The notes under the pieces: model-generated
The model's input: the letters and a program-made list of their open reading frames with translations, nothing else
Told to the model about the DNA's origin: nothing
Database searches by the model: none
Assembly: GCA_029261435.1 (NCBI GenBank)
Contig: JAJDBI010000179.1
Location: 1 to 12,497, forward strand
Source of the DNA: Nitrospinaceae bacterium
GTDB lineage: Bacteria > Nitrospinota > Nitrospinia > Nitrospinales > VA-1
Length of the DNA: 12,497 bases
Direction: 5' to 3'
Shown: positions 1 to 7,551 of the stretch, piece by piece
Layout of the letters: every line of letters begins with the position of its first letter
How positions within the stretch are numbered: position 1 is the first letter of the stretch
Made by a program: the position numbers and the translations under genes

Positions 1-1263
1 TTTCGCATGTCCATAATAACCGAGCCCCCTACCCTCGACTGGACCATGGCGACAGACAATGTTTCTATCACTATTCTCACCAATATTATGGAGGGACTCA
101 CCCAATACGACTCCGAATTAAATGTCAAACCTGCCATCGCAAAAAGATGGGAATACTCGGAGGATGGGCAGACCATCACTTTTTTTCTGCGTAAAGATGT
201 CTATTGGAGTGACGGGAAACCCGTCACGGCAGCAGACTTTGAGTATTCCTGGAAACGATTGCTCGCACCAGAAACAGCGGCCCAATATGCTTACTTCCTC
301 TTCGACATTGAAAATGCATCGCAATATAACTCGGGAGAAATTACAGATCCCAGTCAGGTCGGAGTGCGGGCACTGGCACCCGATGTGCTTGAAGTTCGAT
401 TAAAAAAACCTGTCAGCTACTTCCCCAGCATCACCACGTTTATGGTCACACACCCGGCCCGGGAAGATATTATTCGTCAACATGGTGATTCCTGGACAGA
501 GCCTGAAAACATTGTCACCAATGGCGCTTATACCCTGGAAGAGTGGGAACACGAATACAAACTGGTTTTGAAAGCCAACCCTCATCATTACGAGGGAAAA
601 CCCGCTGTAGATACCATCCGTGTTTTCGTAGTGCAAGAACCCACCACCGCTCTGACCCTTTACGAAACCGGAGAACTGGACTACCTCGAATTACCGCCTG
701 TAGCAATTCCTCATTATAAATCCAGTCTCGAATACCGAAACAAGCCCCAGTTAAGAGGTTATTACTACGGTTTTAATGTGCAAAAGCCTCCCTTTGATAA
801 TGCCCTCGTCCGACAAGCTTTTGCTCATGCGATTGACCGATCCCGCATTCCCAAATTCCTGAAAGGAGGAGAACTGCCCTCCTCATCATGGATTCCCAAA
901 GGCATGTTTGGTTACAACGAAAGTATTGGGTCAAAGTTTCATCCTAAAAAGGCAAGAGACTTGTTGGCACAGGCAGGATATCCAGACGGCAAAGGGTTCC
1001 CCAAAGTCACCGCAGTCTTCAACACAGGGGGTGTCAACAGGATCATGGGAGAATTCATTCAAGCTCAATGGAAGGAACATCTGAATGTGCAGATTGATTT
1101 CGAAAGTCTGGAGTGGAAAGTTTTTCTCAGTCGGTTGGACCTGGACCCTCCAGAGATTTTCAGGCTTGGATGGGGAGCAGATTTTCCAGATCCCGACAAT
1201 TTCATGAACCTGTTCATCAAAACCAGCGGTCAAAACCGGCTTCGATTGTCCCATCCGCATTAA
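1..1263 (+). CDS. Oligopeptide-type ABC transporter solute-binding protein (OppA/DppA family, SBP_bac_5), 5'-partial and ended early by an in-frame stop
   Basis: This is the periplasmic peptide-capturing component of an ABC importer. The frame is open from base 1, so the start codon and signal peptide lie outside the window; the ATG at 7 is internal. Family marks are an N-terminal TEPPTLDW segment, the WSDGKPVTAADFEYSWKRL block, LVRQAFAHAIDR in the second lobe, and the late WGADFPDPDNFMNLF segment. At 1261-1263 a TAA falls where relatives usually carry the Tyr of an N-P-x-Y-D-x-L-I segment; the same frame continues after it (next entry). The residues just before the stop (RLRLSHPH) also lack the TGW-like sequence common here. 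The product would lack about 74 C-terminal residues. The family call is confident; whether the gene is dead, or the TAA is a sequence error, cannot be decided here. No permease or ATPase genes for this system are in the window. Confidence 0.85.
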   Translation, partial: FRMSIITEPPTLDWTMATDNVSITILTNIMEGLTQYDSELNVKPAIAKRWEYSEDGQTITFFLRKDVYWSDGKPVTAADFEYSWKRLLAPETAAQYAYFLFDIENASQYNSGEITDPSQVGVRALAPDVLEVRLKKPVSYFPSITTFMVTHPAREDIIRQHGDSWTEPENIVTNGAYTLEEWEHEYKLVLKANPHHYEGKPAVDTIRVFVVQEPTTALTLYETGELDYLELPPVAIPHYKSSLEYRNKPQLRGYYYGFNVQKPPFDNALVRQAFAHAIDRSRIPKFLKGGELPSSSWIPKGMFGYNESIGSKFHPKKARDLLAQAGYPDGKGFPKVTAVFNTGGVNRIMGEFIQAQWKEHLNVQIDFESLEWKVFLSRLDLDPPEIFRLGWGADFPDPDNFMNLFIKTSGQNRLRLSHPH

Positions 1264-1485
1264 GATGAGCTGATCGCCCTGGGCTCCACATTGAAAATAC
1301 CCGAAGAAAGAAAAGTCGTCTACGATGAAGCCCAGGTCCTGCTCACTGAAAAAGAAGTCCCCATGATTCCTCTCTTTGTATCCTCGCAGAACTTATTGGT
1401 CAAGCCGTATGTAAAAGGCCTGAAGAACAACGCCATGGAACTATTATATTTGAAACGCATTCGATTAGAAAAAACCACTGATTGA
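1264..1485 (+). pseudogene. Detached C-terminal part of the same peptide-binding protein, after the in-frame TAA
   Basis: Directly after the TAA at 1261-1263 and in the same frame, the sequence reads DELIALGSTLKIPEERK, then DEAQVLLTEKEVPMIPLFV and a final VKPYVKGLKNNAMELLYLK. This is the expected C-terminal lobe of an OppA/DppA-type protein, ending at a natural stop at 1483-1485. Only one codon separates it from the upstream part, so a single Tyr-to-ochre change explains the split without a frameshift. A TTG at 1291 could in principle start a 64-residue peptide, but I see no ribosome site and no reason for it to fold alone. I regard 1-1485 as one gene with a nonsense codon; a sequencing or assembly error remains possible. 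Confidence 0.7.
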
Positions 1486-1492
1486 TGGAACA

Positions 1493-1528
1493 AAAAAAGC
1501 CTGCCGGCAAATGCCGACAGGCTTTTTT
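1493..1528. terminator. Rho-independent terminator, bidirectional, between convergent genes
   Basis: The arms AAAAAAGCCTG and CAGGCTTTTTT pair perfectly. They enclose one C-A mismatch and an inner CGGC/GCCG stem around a four-base AAAT loop. A-runs and T-runs flank the GC stem on both sides, so it can serve the peptide-binding gene (+) and the convergent NuoF-type gene (-), which ends at 1539. Confidence 0.9.
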
Positions 1529-1538
1529 AAAATTAATT

Positions 1539-3368
1539 TTATTCAATCGCCAGGAATCCGCAGGCTTGGTAACAAGCATTGCAGTTGATACACAAGTCCA
1601 TATCAATGTGTGCTGCAACTTTACGGGTTCCCCCGGTGATAGCCCCAGTCGGACACGGCTTGATGCACGCGCCACAGGCCACACAATCCTCTTCCTTAAC
1701 ATAATAACGATAAAGGCCAACACAGCGGGCCGCGTCACAGATTTGGTCGACAATGTGTCGTTCATATTCTTTACGGAAATATTTCAATCCGGTCAATATC
1801 GCCTTCGGTGCCGTTTCACCCAGCCCGCACAATGAAGTCTGGCTGATCTCTTCACACAACTCCTGAAGCTTGTCGAGATCTTCAAGTTTGCCACGGCCTT
1901 CAGCGATATCTGTCAGTTTATTTTTTATCAGCGTCAGACCAATCCGGCAGGGAGTACACTTGCCGCAGGTTTCGCCTTCGTTAAATCCGATAGAAAAAAG
2001 CGAAAGATCAATCACACAAGCCGATTCATCATAGGCCGCAAAACTGGCCTGTCCCATCAACACACCTGCATCAATGAGACTTTCGTAGTCTGTTGCGGTA
2101 TCAGCTTTTTCAGGGGGAAGGAATCCACCCGTTACACCACCAACATGAATCACCTTGAGATCATTCTTCTTTTGGATGCCACCACAATAGTCAGTAATGG
2201 CTTCCGCAAAGGTGGTTTTCATATCCAGTTCCATCAAACCGTTGTACTTGATGTTTCCGGAAATCGCCCAGACTTTGCAACCCTGAGCATTTTCATTGCC
2301 CATTCCCGCATACCAGTCTGCACCCTTCTTGATGATCGAAGGGACTGTGGCCCAGGTTTCGGCATTATTCAAAACAGTCGGTTTGCCCCACAACCCGGAA
2401 TCGCAGGAATGTGGCGGTTGCGCTTTCGGAAAAGGACGCTTGCCCTCAACCGACTGCATCAAAGCTGTGGACTCACCACCGATGAACGCCTCAAGCCCTT
2501 CATGCACCCGAATATTGATGCTGAAGTCTGAACCCATAATATTGTCGCCGAGAAATCCTCTCTCTCTGGCCTGCTCAATAGCCAGATTCAGTCGCCGGAC
2601 TGCAATCGAGTAATCAGAACGTGTGTAGATGATCCCTTCAGTCGCGCCAATGGCATAAGCCCCGATCAACAAGCCTTCCAGAACCTGATGCGTCGCACCT
2701 TCCATAATGCTCCGGTCCATATAAGAAGCCGGGTTGCCCTCGTCTCCGTTGACCATGATGTAGCGGGTGCCTTTTTCGTCCGTCGGAGCCTTGGCCGCTT
2801 TTTCCCACTTGTTAGCCGTGACAAATCCTCCGCCACCTTTGCCGCGTAACCCGGATTTCTTAACTTCCGCGATCACTTCTTCCGGCTTCATCGTAGTCAG
2901 AACTTTTTTCAAAGATTCATAACCGCCGACTTGAATGTATTCATCAATATTTTCAGGGTCGATAGAACCGCCGTGCTCCAAAGCCACACGGGTTTGCTTG
3001 CCCAGAGTCGTATAATAATCTTCTTTCGAAGCAGCCTTCTTGAACACCTTGCCGCCGACAATATGATCATTCAGTATGTTTTTAACCATCGCCGGTTTAA
3101 CTTTCTCGTAAGTCACACGAGCTTCACCGGGAACATAAACGTCTACCAGAACATCACGGCTACAATATCCGCGACATCCAACCTGGCCCATATCACATTT
3201 TCTTTCACCAAGCGCGGCATTGGCTTCCAATTCGCCAATCTGCTTCAGGAATTCGTCATAAACTTCCTGACTTCCCTCAGCAATTCCACTCAGACTCATG
3301 CAGACGGTTATTTTTACCTGGCCCTGTTTTTGCTCAACTGCCTGGCCCTGTTCTTCAACGACTTCCAT
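1539..3368 (-). CDS. NuoF/HndC-type NADH-oxidising flavoprotein with N-terminal thioredoxin-like and C-terminal 2[4Fe-4S] ferredoxin domains
   Basis: A 609-residue cytoplasmic FMN/Fe-S protein expected to pass electrons between NAD(H) and a partner such as hydrogenase, formate dehydrogenase, ferredoxin or a complex I-like module. Domains in order: thioredoxin-like [2Fe-2S] region, about 18-110 (C23, C58, C65, C69); NADH/FMN fold, about 120-365, with GLRGKGGGGF at 173-182 and GDEGNPASYMDR at 208-219; SLBB region, about 365-450; N3-type [4Fe-4S] site C468/C471/C474 with C514; two ferredoxin clusters C562/C565/C568/C572 and C593/C596/C599/C603. The usual second Cys of the first thioredoxin-like pair is absent (C-M-S-L-S-G), so that cluster may be lost or differently bound. 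Bacterial NuoF is usually about 430-450 residues; the two added domains match the HndC/HydB subgroup. A GGAG lies 7 bases before the ATG. No nuoE, nuoG or hydrogenase gene adjoins it in the window, so the partner is unknown. Confidence 0.9.
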   Translation of the reverse strand: MEVVEEQGQAVEQKQGQVKITVCMSLSGIAEGSQEVYDEFLKQIGELEANAALGERKCDMGQVGCRGYCSRDVLVDVYVPGEARVTYEKVKPAMVKNILNDHIVGGKVFKKAASKEDYYTTLGKQTRVALEHGGSIDPENIDEYIQVGGYESLKKVLTTMKPEEVIAEVKKSGLRGKGGGGFVTANKWEKAAKAPTDEKGTRYIMVNGDEGNPASYMDRSIMEGATHQVLEGLLIGAYAIGATEGIIYTRSDYSIAVRRLNLAIEQARERGFLGDNIMGSDFSINIRVHEGLEAFIGGESTALMQSVEGKRPFPKAQPPHSCDSGLWGKPTVLNNAETWATVPSIIKKGADWYAGMGNENAQGCKVWAISGNIKYNGLMELDMKTTFAEAITDYCGGIQKKNDLKVIHVGGVTGGFLPPEKADTATDYESLIDAGVLMGQASFAAYDESACVIDLSLFSIGFNEGETCGKCTPCRIGLTLIKNKLTDIAEGRGKLEDLDKLQELCEEISQTSLCGLGETAPKAILTGLKYFRKEYERHIVDQICDAARCVGLYRYYVKEEDCVACGACIKPCPTGAITGGTRKVAAHIDMDLCINCNACYQACGFLAIE

Positions 3369-3509
3369 GAACGATCTCCGTTATTCGAAAGTTTTTTACT
3401 TACTTTATTAGTTCGATATCCAGCCGGGGAAAACACTCCCGCCAGATTCATAAATGTCTCATAAAACTCAGGAAAATTCCAGCCATTCTAGTGACCCGAA
3501 CCCGGATTG

Positions 3510-3790
3510 TCAATCCTTGCTTTCCACCTGATTTTGCAAGGCTTTGGCCAATTTCATAAAGGCCTTGTTTTCAACTTCCTACATACCCAACAGAACCAGC
3601 AACTCAGAGCACTCACTTCCTCGCCACAGCAAGTAAGCCCTTCACAATAAAGGGTTTGCTTCTTTCGTTTCACACCATTGGCAAACCGGTTTCAGGGCAC
3701 AAAACCAGCAAAGTGCTCCACTCCCCTCCGTTGAAAGCAGATATCCCCATCATATTTTCCATCGCAAATCCTGCAATGAATGTAAAAATT
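3510..3790 (-). pseudogene. Probable remnant of a small Cys-rich (zinc-ribbon-like) protein gene
   Basis: This lies in a 499-base gap (3369-3867) with no intact gene. Read on the minus strand, protein-like stretches appear in shifting frames. One frame gives HCRICDGKYDGDIC (CxxC at about 3775-3764) and stops at 3694-3692. Another gives KPVCQWCETKEANPL (CxxC at about 3683-3672), a TGA at 3644-3642, then ECSELLVLLGM, a TAG at 3581-3579, and finally EVENKAFMKLAKALQNQVES before a TGA at 3512-3510. The last stretch has a convincing amphipathic helical composition. I read this as a gene broken by at least one frameshift and two stops. I do not recognise the family, and chance resemblance is possible. 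The rest of the gap, 3369-3509, holds only the leader of the NuoF-type gene, with no clear promoter that I can defend. Confidence 0.35.
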
Positions 3791-3817
3791 GAGGTTGATT
3801 GCCAATGAGCATAAATA
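3789..3817 (+). promoter_or_regulatory. Candidate sigma70-type promoter for pepA
   Basis: TTGAGG at 3789-3794 and TAAATA at 3812-3817 are separated by 17 bases. This would start transcription near 3825, about 43 bases before the pepA ATG. Both boxes are imperfect and the area is AT-rich, so this is a plausible candidate only. Confidence 0.3.
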
Positions 3818-3867
3818 TAGACTGCCCAGCAATGTTCACCAACCTTCTATTTTAAAAAATCACTCAA

Positions 3868-5391
3868 ATGATAATAATAAATCAGAAATCCGATAGCCCC
3901 TTAGACCATAAAGCCGAATGCCTGATTCTGCCCTGCCCGGAAGAAAAAAAGCCGGGAGGAACTCTGAAAATCATAGATGACGCTCTCAACGGTGCCATCA
4001 CTTTGGCGTTCGAAAACAAACGTTTCACAGGAAAACCCAACCAGACTCTTTTGCTCAACAGCACCGGCTGCCTGAAAGCCGATAATCTGTTACTGGTCGG
4101 TGTCGGCAAAGCCAAAGACGTGAAAACCGAAACAATCTGCAAAGCATCGGCAACCGCCGTAAAACTGGCAGAAGGATCAAACTTCAAATCCGCATCGGTT
4201 TATTTGAACGATGGCTGTTTCGACAAAATCGCCAAAGGCCCGCGCTATGGTGAACTCGCCGGAGCCGTTGCCGAAGGGGCAGGACTCGCCCTCTACCATT
4301 TTGACGAATACAAGTCCCGCGATGAAAAAGACGACCCACCAAGCCGACTGCAAACGTTGACCCTTGTCCCTGCGACCAAAACCCGACAGGCCACTTTGGC
4401 AAAGGCCATCACGCGGACAGAAAAAATTGTCAACGCTGTGCATGCCGCGAGGAATTTAGTATCACATCCCGGCAACACCGCTACTCCGACTTATCTGGCT
4501 GACCATGCAAAAAAAATGGCCCGCAAAAGCAAAATCATCTGCAAAGTACTGGGCAAGAAAGAAATGGAAAAACTCGGCATGGGTGCTCTGCTTGGTGTTT
4601 CGCGTGGTAGCAATGAACCCCCGGCCCTGATCGTTTTGGAATATTTCGGTGCCGCAAAAAGCAAAGCCCCCACCGTAATAGTGGGCAAAGGCGTCACCTT
4701 TGATACTGGTGGCATTTCGCTCAAACCCGGATCAGGCATGGACGAAATGAAAATGGACATGTCCGGTGCTGCGGCAACACTGGGAGCCCTGCAAGCCATT
4801 GCCGATCTGAAACTAAAAATCAACGTTGTGGGCATCGTGGCCGCAGCAGAAAATATGCCTGATGGATTGGCTATCAAGCCCGGCGACATTTTGAAAAGCA
4901 TGTCCGGCAAAACGATCGAAGTGCTCAACACCGATGCCGAAGGCAGACTGGTGCTGGCAGACGCACTGACCTACGCTCAACGCTATAATCCAAAAGAGGT
5001 GATCGACCTCGCCACCCTGACAGGAGCCGTGCTCATGGCATTGGGGCACCAAGCAGCCGCCGTCATTGGCACCAACCCTGCCATGATCAAACGATTGAAA
5101 GAATCCGGAGACGCAACCGGCGAACGAGTGTGGGAACTGCCACTGTGGGAAGAATTTGAAAAAGCCACCAAAAGCGATATCGCCGACCTTAAAAATATCG
5201 CGTCGCCGGGAGTTGGCGCAGGCAGCAGCATGGGTGCAGCGTTCCTCAAAGCTTTCGCCGGCGACCAACCCTGGACACACATTGATATAGCAGGCACCGC
5301 ATGGGGATACGAAAAGCCATACATCCCTAAAGGCCCATCCGGTTATGGTGTGCGTCTGCTTATCAATTATCTCGAACAAACTAAACGCTAA
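3868..5391 (+). CDS. pepA: Leucyl aminopeptidase (cytosol aminopeptidase, peptidase family M17)
   Basis: A cytoplasmic two-metal exopeptidase that removes N-terminal residues, notably Leu, from peptides; E. coli PepA also binds DNA. At 507 residues it is full length. The variable N-terminal domain covers about 1-165 and the catalytic domain about 175-505. The signature NTDAEGRL is at 354-361. Metal ligands correspond to K274, D279, D297, D356 and E358, with catalytic K286 and R360; all are offset by four from E. coli numbering, so the enzyme should be active. No good Shine-Dalgarno precedes the ATG at 3868, but no later in-frame ATG lies before the conserved core, so this start is the best choice. 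A small membrane-protein gene follows after 17 bases and is probably co-transcribed. Confidence 0.95.
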   Translation: MIIINQKSDSPLDHKAECLILPCPEEKKPGGTLKIIDDALNGAITLAFENKRFTGKPNQTLLLNSTGCLKADNLLLVGVGKAKDVKTETICKASATAVKLAEGSNFKSASVYLNDGCFDKIAKGPRYGELAGAVAEGAGLALYHFDEYKSRDEKDDPPSRLQTLTLVPATKTRQATLAKAITRTEKIVNAVHAARNLVSHPGNTATPTYLADHAKKMARKSKIICKVLGKKEMEKLGMGALLGVSRGSNEPPALIVLEYFGAAKSKAPTVIVGKGVTFDTGGISLKPGSGMDEMKMDMSGAAATLGALQAIADLKLKINVVGIVAAAENMPDGLAIKPGDILKSMSGKTIEVLNTDAEGRLVLADALTYAQRYNPKEVIDLATLTGAVLMALGHQAAAVIGTNPAMIKRLKESGDATGERVWELPLWEEFEKATKSDIADLKNIASPGVGAGSSMGAAFLKAFAGDQPWTHIDIAGTAWGYEKPYIPKGPSGYGVRLLINYLEQTKR

Positions 5392-5408
5392 ACCTAAATA
5401 CATTCTTC

Positions 5409-5885
5409 ATGACAAACGTCATTATCATTTTCATCCATCTTCTAGCAGCAGGAGTAGCACTGGGAAGCCTCGTCTATTGCTTGAAAGTCTATCTTCCTGT
5501 AGTCGAAAAAGGGCAGACCGAACGCAACGAAAATTCGCCTGCTTATAAAATTGTCGACCTGATGGCACCGACCGTGTTCGCCAGTCTGCTTATACTAATA
5601 GGATCCGGTATCTACTTCCTGCTGGAAAACTATTCGGCACAAGTAGGGCTCAAACCCGGTTACTACAACCTGTTCGGGATCAAAATGGTGTTCGTAGCAG
5701 GAGCGTTTTTCACCAGCATGTATGTGACCTTCTCACTAAGAATCCATATCTCGGATTTGGACCTTAGTCCGCAAAACAAAAAACTGGTGCCCGATACCCT
5801 CAGAAAAATAATCGGCCTCAGCAAGATGACAATGTGGCTCATAGCCATCGCCCTGTTCCTCGGAATCTGGCTAGCACGGTATTAG
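5409..5885 (+). CDS. Four-helix integral membrane protein of unknown function (CopD/DUF2269-like in appearance)
   Basis: This is a 158-residue inner-membrane protein with predicted helices at about 4-29, 50-72, 88-110 and 134-156. Helix 1 contains IHLLAAGVALGSLVY with His10, reminiscent of the HLLAA-x(3)-GG helix of CopD-type and related small membrane families; Lys92 begins helix 3. A polar, charged loop lies between helices 1 and 2 and a DLSPQNKK loop between helices 3 and 4. It lacks the further His or Met clusters that would argue for copper transport, so I make no functional claim. It starts 17 bases after pepA on the same strand without an obvious ribosome site, and ends 19 bases from the convergent permease gene with no clear terminator between them. 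Confidence 0.75.
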   Translation: MTNVIIIFIHLLAAGVALGSLVYCLKVYLPVVEKGQTERNENSPAYKIVDLMAPTVFASLLILIGSGIYFLLENYSAQVGLKPGYYNLFGIKMVFVAGAFFTSMYVTFSLRIHISDLDLSPQNKKLVPDTLRKIIGLSKMTMWLIAIALFLGIWLARY

Positions 5886-5904
5886 CCTTCTAGTGGCTCA
5901 CTGA

Positions 5905-6663
5905 TTACACTGCCCTGAAACGATATTCCAGATTTTGCACTCCGCGTGCTAACAGAAGAGTGAGAAACAAATAGGTCAAAGCCACATATGTGTAGGTCTC
6001 AAAATAATTGAAGTGCTTGGTGGCGTATTCGTTGCCGACTCGAAGGATGTCGGAAATGGCAAGCACTGAAACCAGACTGGTGTCTTTCAACATTCCCAGG
6101 GTCTGGTTACCGATAGCGGGAATGATGGTGCGCAAGGCCTGTGGAAGGATGACTTGGAACATAGCCTGTTTTTCGTTCATGCCGAGACTGCGAGCCGCCT
6201 CACCCTGCTCTTTTGGAACGGCTTCAATGCCGGCGCGGAACACATCGGCCATATAAGCCCCATAGCTGAATCCAAACCCTGCCACCGCCGCAACCAATGC
6301 CGGCATATGAATGAACTCTCCCAAGGCATAATAAATATAAAACAGAAGCACCAGTAGAGGAACGCCACGTAACACCTCGGTATAAAAAGAAACCGGAACC
6401 CGAATAAAAGGATTTTTAGAAAGCTTCCCCAGCCCCACCAGCAACCCAACTACGATGGCGCTTATACTTCCTAGCAGGGTGACCAAAAGCGTGTAGAACA
6501 CTCCGGAAGGTAGAAGTGAAAGCAGTTCCACATAACCGCCGGACTGTTCTTTGGCCATGAAGACTTCCTTTCCCGGCAAGTAAACCAGAAACAGGAAGCT
6601 CATCATCACCGCAAGGTTCCACGCCCAGTTCTGGGTTTTCATTTGGGATGCGTTAGTAGTCAT
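5905..6663 (-). CDS. Polar-amino-acid-type ABC transporter permease (HisM/GlnP family)
   Basis: This is a 252-residue inner-membrane subunit forming the translocation channel of an amino-acid importer. It has an N-terminal helix at about 14-30, then the BPD_transp_1 core from about 52, with helices near 54-78, 101-118, 120-140, 178-204 and 225-242. Family marks are YTEVLRGVPLLVLLFYIYYAL at 94-114 and the EAA loop, EAARSLGMNEKQ, at 155-166, followed by ILPQALRTIIPAIGNQ; this loop docks on the ATPase. Only one permease gene is present, so the channel is probably a homodimer. It begins 22 bases after the binding-protein gene and is the last gene of the cluster. The start is uncertain: an ATG at residue 8 is an alternative and neither has a clear ribosome site. 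The substrate cannot be read from sequence. Confidence 0.9.
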   Translation of the reverse strand: MTTNASQMKTQNWAWNLAVMMSFLFLVYLPGKEVFMAKEQSGGYVELLSLLPSGVFYTLLVTLLGSISAIVVGLLVGLGKLSKNPFIRVPVSFYTEVLRGVPLLVLLFYIYYALGEFIHMPALVAAVAGFGFSYGAYMADVFRAGIEAVPKEQGEAARSLGMNEKQAMFQVILPQALRTIIPAIGNQTLGMLKDTSLVSVLAISDILRVGNEYATKHFNYFETYTYVALTYLFLTLLLARGVQNLEYRFRAV

Positions 6664-6685
6664 GTTTATTAGTTAGTGACTGTAT

Positions 6686-7468
6686 TTATTCTGGCACTTG
6701 AGCGGCTTGGCCCAGATCCCATTTTCGATGGAGCCGGGAAACTGTTCCGTTTTTTAAAGCTTTTTCCAAAGCGGCATTGATTTGAATTTTTAGCTCGACA
6801 TCTTCTTTATGAAAAACAATGGCGTAATGTTCGTTGGTCATAATTTCGCCGACCATTTTAATTTTTTCAAATACAGGTTTATTCTGGTTTTGATAGAAAA
6901 GGGTTCCGGTACTTTCCCCAAGCACTGCATCAATTTTTCCATTGATGAGGTCGCTCACGGCATGGCCGTACATCTGGTAGCCTTTTTTGCGAATGCTGGG
7001 GTCTTTTTCCAGAGAAAAATAAGCCGTTGTTCCCACCTGTGCTCCAATTAGAAAATTATTTTTTTTCGCGTCAGCAAAAGAGTTAATACCTTTTTGGTCT
7101 TTGCGAATCACCAGAGCCAGGCCGCTTTTAAGATAAGGGTCGCTGAAAGCCATGCGTTCTTTGCGTTCATCCAATACGGTGACAGAACTGATGACCATGT
7201 CGAATTTGCGAGTGAGGAGCCCGCCAAACAAACCGGCCCATTCGACATTGACGAGTTGAATATTTATTCCAGCTTCCTTTGCCACAGCTTTCATGAGATC
7301 AGGTTCGAATCCGGTCATGTTATTGCCGACACTCATGAAAGACATGGGTACAAGAGTGGCATCAGTTGCCACCAAATAGGTTTTTCCGGCAGGGGAGTTG
7401 TCGCAACCGGTCAACAATAAAACAAAAGCGATTATCAGGATTTTTTTCATTATATATTTTGAGTTCAT
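6686..7468 (-). CDS. ABC transporter solute-binding lipoprotein, amino-acid type (SBP_bac_3)
   Basis: This is the extracytoplasmic receptor that delivers a polar amino acid or similar solute to the neighbouring permease. It has a lipoprotein signal ending in LLLTGC, with Cys22 as the predicted lipidated residue, then the SBP_bac_3 fold from about residue 30 to 250. Typical elements are GFEPDLMKAVAKEAG, FDMVISSVTVLDERKERMAFSDPY (the usual TITxER-FSDPY ligand-contact block, shown here in part) and AQVGTTAYF. The ATG at 7468 gives 260 residues; an ATG at 7450 (residue 7, MKKILII) gives a more standard lipoprotein signal and may be the true start. Neither has a good Shine-Dalgarno. It lies between the ATPase and permease genes, 83 bases after the former. 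Ligand identity is not evident. Confidence 0.9.
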   Translation of the reverse strand: MNSKYIMKKILIIAFVLLLTGCDNSPAGKTYLVATDATLVPMSFMSVGNNMTGFEPDLMKAVAKEAGINIQLVNVEWAGLFGGLLTRKFDMVISSVTVLDERKERMAFSDPYLKSGLALVIRKDQKGINSFADAKKNNFLIGAQVGTTAYFSLEKDPSIRKKGYQMYGHAVSDLINGKIDAVLGESTGTLFYQNQNKPVFEKIKMVGEIMTNEHYAIVFHKEDVELKIQINAALEKALKNGTVSRLHRKWDLGQAAQVPE

Positions 7469-7551
7469 TATTTATGTGGTGTGCGTAAAATCTTCGCTGG
7501 TTACTGGCAATATCTTTATTTTGCGGTCAAACCGTTTCTCGGCCCAATGTA

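Noticed and set aside
1261..1263. Programmed readthrough or recoding of the TAA in the peptide-binding gene.
   Set aside because: No special stem or known readthrough context is seen, UAA is the least leaky stop, and a simple nonsense change or sequence error explains it.
4813..5403. Long minus-strand frame (196 codons) opposite pepA, and a similar long frame opposite the NuoF-type gene at 2931-3464.
   Set aside because: Both are shadows of strongly conserved coding frames; their translations have no family features and they lack ribosome sites.
5886..5904. Small AGTG/CACT hairpin between the convergent membrane-protein and permease genes as a terminator.
   Set aside because: The stem is only four pairs and no T-run follows on either strand.
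7469..7551. CGGT-TTG-ACCG hairpin between the ATPase and binding-protein genes as an internal terminator or processing site.
   Set aside because: The four-pair stem has no U-tract and is too weak to separate the genes into two transcripts.
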